21,734 nucleotides of DNA from Nemertoderma westbladi (lineage: Eukaryota > Xenacoelomorpha > Nemertodermatida > Nemertodermatidae). Below, piece by piece: positions 1-10,500 of the stretch. Position 1 is the stretch's first letter, and every line of letters starts with the position of its first letter. The stretch spans positions 1 to 21,734 of the forward strand of contig JAUCBJ010004312.1 in the NCBI GenBank assembly GCA_032718475.1. Reading direction: 5' to 3'. The notes beneath the pieces are model-generated. The model saw only the letters and a list, made by a program, of their open reading frames with translations, had not been told where the DNA came from and ran no database searches. The position numbers were made by a program, and so were the translations under genes.

Positions 1-1370
1 CCCCATTATGACCGCCAGATTGAAATTGGGCTACTATTTACTACTTATATAATTTTCAACAAACATGCCTGGCGGCTGTCCTTTATTTCTAATAATTACT
101 ACCGAAATTTAATATTCTGGAATGTCAAAATCATGGTATCGCAGGTCTTGCTCAATGATTGGACAGTTTAGTTTATTGGCAAATATTGACTTTTAGAAAT
201 ATGATTCACAATTGACGAATTATAAAATAAAATGTTGGCAATTTTAACTTATTATTTAGACTGACAAACCGAATAAAAATGGTGTTTTATAGAATTGGTA
301 GACAATTTTTCTAAATTTTTCATTCTACTTATTTCAATGGCAACGGTAATGTAAACAAATTCAAATGTTAAATTAAAATATTTTGATAGTCTTTTATTTC
401 CATTAATCACCTACCAAATCTCAAGGAAAGAATCCATTGTCGCCTTGAAATACAGACGCGCAAAGTTTGAAATTTGCACCCGGTTACCTTGGCAACTGCA
501 AGATAAAAATTCCAGACAGACATTTTATTACATTACTATGAACCCTAGGACCCTAGTCATCATATCCACCTAATAAAAGTAGCATAAAATAAGTTTCTAC
601 GGAAATATTATAAAAAAAAGTGCCATAAATAGGGAAACGATCGGCCTCCGCTAATTTCAGCAATCCGCTCGCTGCTTGACCTGTTATTTAGTACACCTTG
701 ATTATAATGCACGATTAAATGCTGTTTCCAAATCTGAAAACCGCTATTTAATAGCCCTTTTAGTTTTCAAGTTATGTAAATTTCCATTTAGGGAATCCTA
801 TTGAAATTACTATTACTATGTATAATGAAATTCGATTATTTCCAAATATTTTGATGAAATTGTCAACTTCAAAACCCTACTACTTCAACAATTTTTGAGC
901 AATTAGTCTGAAAATTTCTGAGGGAGTCTACATAGCCACCCTGCATAAATGTATCAGACAACTTTTCGAAATTATTTGTTAATAAAATTTAATAAATTTA
1001 TAACAAACTTAAAAAATGAGCATAAATTTGCAGCGCCACCAAGCGGTGCAGAACTATTTTCACAAAATGTTGCCTGATAGTTAAGTTGCCCCATCTTCTA
1101 TCTTCCATCTTCGATGGGATTTGAGTGAAGATTCCACCCCCCCCCCCCCCCTACCCCCTCCCATCTCATAAATTGCGATGTAACAAAAAGTAAATAAATT
1201 AAAGTAAATCTCTAGGAGTTAAATTGAAAAAAAGATACAATTTTGTCGTGATTATTTGTAATAACCCTTATTGCTAACTGCAAACATATAACGAAGACAA
1301 AATAGTGAGTTTATTTAAGGACTAGAATTAATTTTCAACCAAAATACGACTTCTATTTGAATGTAAGAGT
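1..1370. other. 3' flank of the P4HA-like gene, no gene seen
   Basis: AT-rich DNA with no convincing ORF or exon. It holds the poly(A) signal described separately and a 15-base C run at 1137-1151. A short C/G-rich patch at 1030-1050 (gcgccaccaagcggtgc) has weak dyad symmetry, but I cannot assign it to an element. Confidence 0.5.
1310..1315 (-). promoter_or_regulatory. Poly(A) signal of the P4HA-like gene
   Basis: TTTATT on the plus strand reads AATAAA on the gene strand, about 55 nt after the stop codon. It is the first such hexamer downstream. The 3' UTR would be under about 90 nt, which is short; AT-rich DNA makes chance hexamers common. Confidence 0.45.
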
Positions 1371-1504
1371 CTATCCACTACGCAGCTTGCCAGCTTTTTT
1401 ATCCAGTTTTAGAATTCGGCGCTTCTTAGTCGATCTCTCTACAGTCGGGTGTTTCGGACATTTCCTTGGGAGTTGTTTTTTATCCAGAGCCCATTTGTTT
1501 AAAA
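1371..1504 (-). CDS. P4HA-like exon 11: C-terminus with basic tail
   Basis: Acceptor ATTTTTCAG, 134 nt, stop TAG at 1371-1373. VLNKWALDKKQLPRKCP aligns with the family V-S-N-K-W-x-H-E-x-G-Q-E-F-R-R-P-C end, keeping the final Cys (C568). Instead of stopping soon after, as vertebrate P4HA does, it continues for about 28 residues rich in Lys/Arg (STKKRRILKLDKKAGKLRSG). Confidence 0.9.
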
Positions 1505-4500
1505 CTGAAAAATAATAACATTCAATGTGGTTAAATATAAAGTACACTATAATTAGTTATGTTTTTAAATCGTTTTAGAATAGGATCACACAAAGTGAAA
1601 ATATTTCTAGGGTTTCTTTTAAATATCCAGTAAGTTAGATTAACCTAAATTGTAGCTGAAACTGGTTGAAAGAAAGTCAATAATTCTTAAATTTAAACAA
1701 TAATATAAAGTTATCGCATTTTTCCTTTTTTTTAAAGTTGATAAATATTTAACTTCACGACTTCTATATAGATTTCAAGCTGTTTTTATTGAAACACTCA
1801 CCCCATTTGTTTCCCCAGACCAGAGGGCAGTCCGCATGTTGCAGTCTGTAGTCGAGCTGGTCGTTAGACCTCATGTTGTACCAGACTAGAGCCCCGTTCC
1901 TCGCGATTGGAGATGTAGCATTGGCCAATGGGAAGACTTTATTTCCCCCGGAAACTACATCAGTTAACTGCAATGAGAACGAGTTATTTAGGAAATTTAT
2001 ATATAATAATTTAAATATAAGATAAGTTTTTACTGTATGAATGTAACAGCTTGCGATGTGTAATATAATAATCATACATAATGTCCAGTAGTTCTACCAA
2101 CGTAGTTATTAAATCATTATAGGAAAAAGCAATTGTGAATGCCGCACCGGTACTCAGAATTAAGGGGTGTAAACGCTATGCCATAAACCGACATAAGGCA
2201 AACCAACCAAAACAGACAACCAATATTCACTTTAATTTATGTTAATTATCAAGTTAGAGAAAGAAACAGGTTACAGTGATATGATTTTCTAACCAAAACA
2301 ATTAATCAGAGTTAAGATTAGATTAGATTAGATTAGAGTTTCGCTTTTGACGGCGTAGTATTTAAAACCACACGTAATTATTATTACTTCGCAGAAGAAA
2401 GGTAGCACTTTAACCCTTTCGGTGTCTAACTGGGAATTATTCAAATCCCCAAATCCCAAATGCCCAAGTCTAATTCATTAATTTCTGAAGTCTGTCTGCC
2501 TTTCTGTCAGTTTGTCTGTCAAGACTTTAGAAATATTAAAATCTACTAACATTCTCACTATAGGGGTTTTCCTGGTCAAGGATTTCATTTCCGCTGTCAG
2601 TTTTCACGTTTGACCCTATCTAGACTGTCTGTCGGTATGTCTGTCGGTCTGTCTGTCAGTCTGTCCGTCAAAAATATAAGGAATCACATTAGCTAATTAA
2701 AATTCTCGCTAATGGGGGTTTTCCTGGTCAAGGATTTCATTTCCGCTGTCAGTTTTCATTTTTGACCCTATCCAGATCGTCTGTCGCTTGGTCTGTCTGT
2801 CGGTCAGTTTGTCCAATTTGAAACAATTTGAAAATTAACAACAGGGTTTACCTTATTGCTGCAGTCTGTAAGCAGGTCTGCAGTAGGCCTACCGGTAGTT
2901 AAATTACAGTAGATACAAGATGAAATGCGTCGCTAACATATAGAAGCATGTACTTAAGAGTCCAGCAAAATTTTCCCTTCATAGAAATCGAATAAATGTC
3001 ATGGAACCGACGTGTGTGTCATGGCGCTCTACCCATGGAACAGACGTATGTGCCATGGTACCGAAAGGGTTAACCTAGTATGTTGTCCCCATGTTAGGCT
3101 AAAATAATTCAAAATGTTGACCTGTTTTTCTTCCTATAATTCCATTTTTATAACATTTTTTGTTATCATAGTAGCTGTTAATTTCATTAAACTTACATAG
3201 ACGTGAATAGAAGCCCATCTCTTTCCTGAGACGTCGTAGTATCTCTGACCCCTTCCGTTGCACGCATCCCAGCTGGGTTCGTGGAATCCTCCCATCCCAT
3301 AGTTTAGGACCAGTGAGTGCTGGGCAGTCCTCTCGGCTACGTTTACAGATAAACCAGTAGCCGCACTAATGCGTCGGTCTATAGCTCCCAGGACTCTAGT
3401 TGCCTTATCGGTCTTGTCTTCTTCCAGCCACGATCTGTTAGAAAACAATTCAATTTCAAATAAAACTTCAAAATATGGTTGTATTGGTAATTCATATAAC
3501 AATTTTTGACGTTCAACAATTAATAATCCATATTGTTTATCAGATTGTCTATCCAATTTCTAGAGGTAAGCAATACAAATATAGATCTTGATCGGAGGAA
3601 GTGGAATACATAACTGGGCAATGAAGAGTCTGGGGAGAGTTTCTGATCTTTAGCGCGTTTCTGTAGAGGCCTAACACACGAAACAGTACCGTATAGCACT
3701 GGTTCAACCCCCAGTGATGTTCCTCCCAATTTATCCCACTAAATATTATTATCCTCATACTTTTTACTACATTTTCACAATAACAATATACTAACCCTTT
3801 CGACACTCTGTCAACGAATTCTTCATTTTTATAAAGTTCGAACGCAGATTGCATCTAAAATGTACAAAATAAAAGTAATTAATGCAACATTAATTAATTT
3901 ACGGAACTAATAATTAAGTTTTCAAATATAATTTTATAAGAATTCTGTTCTTGATTGGCCGGCCATTCAGAATAAGCTTGCACCCGCGTCTTGTTATCAC
4001 CTTAGTGCAAATCAACAGGGAACGCAATTGCTTTCATCATAATGGCTGAAGTTAATTCTCTTTCGAGGTAATTCACAGATTCGTAGTCATTTCATATCGT
4101 GTGATAATCATTTATTTATCTAATTTGATTTAATATTGTTAAAAGTATCTTTACTCCCTATAAAATAGTACCGGTAGCTATTTAAAATAAATTATCCTCA
4201 CTAACATTCGATATTCTTACTAAGAAAGCCTATGACTATGTATTTCTATAGATAAACTTCCAAATTATAGATCTAAAAGTTAGAAAAAACAGTAGATCAA
4301 TTTTACTTTATAATATTTAGTAAAACTTTATATTTTTCTTATATTTTTTTAAATAATAAATAATTTACCTCGGTTTCTTCAGCTGTGTAATTAATTACAT
4401 TCGTTGCCATGGAATTATCAATGATGTCATAGTAGAATAAGATAATGGGATTGTAGTTGACTACTTCAACTTTCAGTGGTCGTAGTCGTAGCAACGGGTT

Positions 4501-7500
4501 ACGGCTGCTACGGAGGAAGCATTTGAGGTGGGCAGTTTCATTAGAGGGCTGGAAAAATTTAAATATTATTATATAAAAAATTAATAGGTTACAAGGTGTC
4601 CTGAAACGAATGAAGTTTTTGAACAAAATTCAGAAAAATACAAGTAGATAAGGAAATAATAAAATCCGGCGTCTAGATTGGTTATCATGACGACATACTG
4701 TAACGCTATGAATAGATAATGTTGTTCGATGCCTTTAAATATTAAATCTTTATAACTTTTTAATAATTTATTGATTTATAATTTAATAATTTGTTTACCG
4801 CTATTTCGTCTAACCTCTTCCCAAAAATCCTTGTGTTTTCAAGGCCCATCTATTTGGAGTACCATCCCTTGTGATATGCGTAACAAATATATACGTAAAA
4901 AATCCAAACCTACATTTTCAAAAAGTTACAAACTTCATCTAATTTCTAAATTATAACCAATTTCACTCCCATACAAACCATCACTGGCCTGCGTCTTTGC
5001 TTAATTTTAATTTTATTCCAAATTACAATAATCTTAATTCCATGCACATTGTGCATCCGTCGCTTACAGATTTCTCGCTGACGTTACCTCACTTATTATT
5101 GCACATACAATAAGTAACTATTTACAAGATTAGTGACACGGTTCAAAAATCTAATTAATAAAAATCGAAACTAATAAAAACTATCCTAAATTATGAGTAT
5201 TCAGATGTAACCTCCCTTCCTCACACCCCCCCCTTACCCCCTCCCCCCCGCCCCCCCCCCCCCGTTGGCTAGCGTCTACTAGCTCTGCTATTAGCTAGCC
5301 TCCGTGTCCTTACATTTCCCCTTTCCTGACACCCTACCATTTTTTTTCTTAACTTACACTATATAACCACATTTCATGGTCTTTGGGCGCGTGCAATACA
5401 ATTAATTTCATTTATCAAGAAGGATTAAATTTATATTGAATTGAAACTGAAAATAATTATTTTAACTTAAACTAAGTTAAATTGTTCCCAGTTGTTTGTT
5501 TATTAGACTGGTCATTAAACCAAGCAGCAGCTTGGTTTGATCTATTGATTATCTATCTATTGCTTGACTATCTATTGATTCCTGGGCTTCGAAACAGGAT
5601 GCCCTGGTTCGATCCTGGTCGGGGGGGGGGGGGGGGGGCAGCGTTGTTTGGGCACTGCAGCCCAGCCCAGGATTTCATCCCTGATTGATCAGTTAATCAC
5701 CCATGGATCGCCCATTAGGCATTCCTTTAGGAAACAGAGTGGAAGGGTTTACTGTGGAAGATCACCCATGTTGGTGAACAGGCATTTCTTTAGGAAACAA
5801 AGTGGAAGGGTTTACTGTGGAAGATCACCCATGGTGGTGAACATGCATTCCTTTAGGAAACAGAGTGAAAGGGTTTACTGTGGAATATCAACAATTTGTG
5901 GTGAACAGGCATTATTTTAGGAAACAGAGTGGAAGGGTTTACTGTGAAAGATCACCCATGGTGGTGAACAGACATTCCTTTAGGAAACAGAGTGGAATGG
6001 TTTCCTGTGTAAGATCACCCATGGTGGTGAACAGGCATTCCTTTAGGAAACAGAGTGGAAGGGTTTACTATGGAAGATCACTCATGGTGGTGAACAGGCA
6101 TTCCTTTTGGAAACAGAATGGAAGTGTTTACTGTGGAAGATCACCCATTGTGGGGAACAGGCATTCCTTTGGGAAACAGAGTGGTAGGGTTTACTGTGGA
6201 AGATCACCTATGGTGGTTGAACAGGCATTCCTTTAGGAAACAGAGTGGAAGGGTTTACTGTGGAAGATCACCCATGGTGGTGAACAGGCATTCTTTTGGG
6301 AAACAGAGTGGAAGTGTTTACTGTGGAAGATCACCCATTGTGGGGAACATACTTCCCGTCTTAATGAGCTTAAACATTATCCCATTTAATTATTAAATTT
6401 TTGATGTTTTTTACCATTTTGCTTCTGTAAAAATATGTTACGAAGATCCGAACTTACCTTCTTCAACTCTCCTCGACACAACTTCTCGTAATGATCCCTA
6501 TCGCCGATCCAGGTGGTGGAGTTGACCCTCTTGTAGGGGATCTTGGAGGCCTGAATCCGATTCATCGCCATGTTCTTGGACTGTTCGTCTATAAGCGGGA
6601 GGTTGGCTTTCAGTCGGAGTTCATCTTCTTCCGATAGGAAAGACTTCTCTATGAGATCCCGAGTCATTCGTTTCGCTTCTAGAAGATTTCCGTGCTGAAA
6701 CAACCGAGTTTACAATAATAATAATAGTTAAGATAAACACCAGTCCGTGTCAATTTTAAACGGTGGTACCAGTCGGCTCAAGATAGCGGCGCTATATAAT
6801 AATAATTTTACGTCATAATATATTTATTGTAAACAAAATATAATTAGAAGACCGTTATTACTTCTTACCGTAAATGTATAGTATTTATTTATTTATATGT
6901 ATATATATTGCAGTATATCAGGTGAAAAAAACGTATTGATTTCTTGGCCACATGCACTAGTAAGAATACATCGTTGGTATTTTTAGAATTTTTTTAAAAT
7001 TTATTTTTTGTTAACCTCTGCTCTCAATGTTTATTGTTTATCCTACCATAATATCATGGAACTCCTCCGAAATTATAGCTCGTCCGTCAATGTATGTTAT
7101 ATTAATCGATAAAACTATATTTTATAAAGTTTCATATATGGATTGTAGGAGATATCCCACCAATTAAGATGGTAGCCTCTTAATAATAAATTATGTAGCT
7201 TTCTAAAGCAACTATATAATTTATATAATAACAAATATCAACAAAAATTAAATAAATCAAACACAATTAATTTCACTTGATATGACACATTTTGTCACAA
7301 ATTAACGCTGATAATTCAATATTTTCCAATATTGTATTGATTTCTACTTACCAATCGATGCGTGAATGCAATCAGATCGACGACTCTCTCCCGCATAACA
7401 ACGTTGAAGTCCTGTTGTTCTTCCTTCTTCTTGTCCATCATTTCATCAATCATTTCGTCAGTGGCGTCTGGGTGTTTCGTGGCGTTGATACCCTGAAGAC

Positions 7501-10500
7501 CAAAAAAAATGCAATTATTTTCTAATAAACAATAAATATTATTGTTGGGCTGATTAATAATTCATTTGTAAAGCTGTTTTACAATCTAATAAACATCCGT
7601 TTATCTTTTCTTTCTACTGTATAACGTACTCGCATAGGTGACGATGTGAGACTCATCTCTCGTTTATGTAATGGTGGGGTTTGGAGGCATATTAACTACT
7701 ACTATAATCGACCTGCTGCATTGAAACTGCACATTGAGATGCTATGCCGGCTTAACAAAAACATTTTTTTACCACCATGTAATCCACAATTAGCAAGCCC
7801 AATCGGCTAGCCCAAGCTAGGATCGGCATGCTGCATTGCAGCTACATTTTTCAGAATGCTGTGCCGGCTAGTCGACAAAATTGCGCCGCACAACTACCTA
7901 TCACCCATGACATTTCCTACATCATCCGTATCTTCAATTTCTGTGTCCTTTAAGATGCTTCCCAAGAAAGTCATAATAATATATATACTCAGACACTTTT
8001 ACTTCTATAAAGTTATCAGGCAATACCCTGTCATTATTGAGGAGCTTTTCAAAGTGGGCCTTCCAACCATTGAGGCGATCGGCTGGTGATTCAGCCTTAA
8101 CCTTGGTGGTTGGTTGGCTTTTTCGACCAGCAAGCAAGTTGATGGATTTCCATGCCTGGGATGATTGCCTGCTGTCGTCGGCATCATTGATGGCATCAAC
8201 CTGTTGGTTTATAAGCTCCTGTAGATTAAGAGAGTACTGCCTGTTCAGGGACCTAGATGCAGCCTTAACTGCATTCTTGGCCGCTGTAGTCTGTTTAAGT
8301 CGGGACCCTTTCTGCGCCTTATAGAGGTCATTTCGGCACTTCTAAATTTTGTGGTCAGTCCAGGGGGCCTTTTTCCTGTTTCGATAGTATACAGGAACTG
8401 TTTCTGCAGCTGCTAACTTAACTGCTTCTGTGAAGGCAGTATAGCCCTTGCAGTGATCTGCCGCCTCAGAGACAAGAACCTTATATCATACCTGTTGCTC
8501 AGCTGTAGTGTGAAGCTGGATCTCACACTTGGCTGTTGCAACAGAGAGGACCAGTCATGCCGCGGCAAGGCAGATTTCGTTGTTCTGCTAGCACGCAGAC
8601 TAAGTCTTACCTTGGCCACAATAAGGCGGTGATCACTGGAGAAGGGTAGAAGTGTAAATGCATTACAGTCTTGTATAGAGCTCCTGTATTTCCTATGCCG
8701 GCATATCAACAAAGTTTCACCGCCACAACTCACTATCCACCATCAACAAACACAATTCAATTAAGAGGCGTCTCCCGAAAGTCATGGGCTTTCCTGTCCA
8801 CCATGCTTATTTTCTCCAAGGGGAGGCCAAAACTGTGCAGAGGCTGGTCCTTGCGGCGCAAACAATGTCCTGCAAAGCGGAGGCGGCATTGTTCTAGTGT
8901 CTATCTTGGGGGAACCAATGAGACACTTCCAATGTTATATAGAGTCTGATTGTAGATGTTTGCATTGTACTTAACACAATGAACCCGGCGTAGCTTATTA
9001 AAGGTACACCTTATTCATGGCAGTTTACAGTGACTATCACAGATCCAATTGCGTCGTCCTGTTAAACAATCTTATTTGCGGTATTAATTTATTACACTAA
9101 TTGTAGAGTCCAATTAATACTAACTACTTTCTTGTATCGCTCATCAGTTCGTTTCAATGTCTCATTGAACCACCTCTGGGCGTTGTAATGATCTCCGTAC
9201 GTGTAAGCTGACTCCCCGATCGCAAATATTTCACGTTCGTTTAGCGGTAAATGTTTCATCACCTTTTTACCTGCGTTAATAAAAAACACGTGGATTAACA
9301 AAAAACATGTGTTGTGGAGAAATATAATACAATGATTATTATTTCTAGTTATGATTAATTTTGGTGAACTTTGTTTTAAAAAGTTACATTAAGTCGTATC
9401 TTTTTTTCCTTTATGGATTTTATTTGACCGCCAACTAGCGAACAACACTGTATGAAGTCAACGAGAGTTATCGTAAAGTTTTTCACGTCTAAATTTGACG
9501 CTGTCTTTCTGTCGTCTGTCTGTAGTCTGTCTGTGGTCTGTCTGTCCTCTTTCCTTGAAACAGCTTCAACGTTTGAACTTTGGTGGAATTTCTTGAAAAT
9601 GAGAGAATAGGAAATAGTTTCATAGATTCAGCACTGAATGCCTATTTGGAACGTTGTACTTCAATGTAAATGTATGATGTACCGGTCCGGTATCGAATGT
9701 ATTATATTTTTATGTTAGTATGTATTATTGTATTATTCTGTTTTTAATAATTAATAATATATCAATTTATTTGATTAAAAGCAATGAAATGAAATGTAAT
9801 GCATGCAACTGTAGTAATGCACCTGTATGTGCGAAGTCCCAATAATATGTTTATTACAATATTATAATATCTACAATGTGAATAGATAACCGTAAAATAA
9901 AGTTTATTTATTTATTTCTTTATTCATTAGTTATACTGTAATTCCTAATAGTAGGATAAAAATAAAGCATTGAAAAAAATTCTTACTAGAGCATGAGGTC
10001 AAGAAATCAATAAGTTTTTATTTAAATCCCTGTGGCACAGGTTGAAATCTACCTGGAAACAATGTCAGAAAATCGATACAGTGACAAAACAAATAATTAT
10101 TTGGATAAATGGACCGATTTCTTCACATAATCCAGTGAATATATTTCATTTCATTCTGTCGAGGTACACAGTAATTATATAATAAAATGATGATAATAAT
10201 TATAAACATGATATTAGCTATGAAACAATAGGCCTACTACTACTGCTGTACTACTATTTTGTATCTTAAATTCGATTAATTTATTCAAATACTAATTTTT
10301 AACTTTTTGAAGGTGATAAAAACAATTACTTTTCCGTCAATTTTTTATATTATATATTAAAAATTGTATTTGTAAATTATGTAATAATAATTTTAATAAA
10401 AAATAATAAACTGAACTAACTTTATATTATATATTTGATTTAAATTATTATACTTTTATCAAAATCTTTCATAGAAATACATTTTCCGTAATGTAATTTA

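Noticed and set aside
3520-3854. Two longer minus-strand ORFs across exon 8 and intron 8
   Set aside because: They are read-through of exon 8 into its intron and an overlapping frame; only the 59-nt exon matches P4HA.
5482-5688. tRNA-like B box (ggttcgatcc, 5607-5616) before the G run, possible tRNA or SINE head
   Set aside because: No A box at the right distance, and no stem pairing or related copy in the window; one 10-base match is not enough.
5700-6349. Regular repeat spacing that might suggest a CRISPR array
   Set aside because: Whole 63-bp units repeat with no unique spacers, and the context is a eukaryotic intron; it is a minisatellite.
7292-7525. Plus-strand ORF over exon 5
   Set aside because: Antisense shadow of the P4HA-like exon; no similarity of its own.
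9672-9695. Small palindrome taccggtccggta in intron 3
   Set aside because: Too short and isolated to assign a role.
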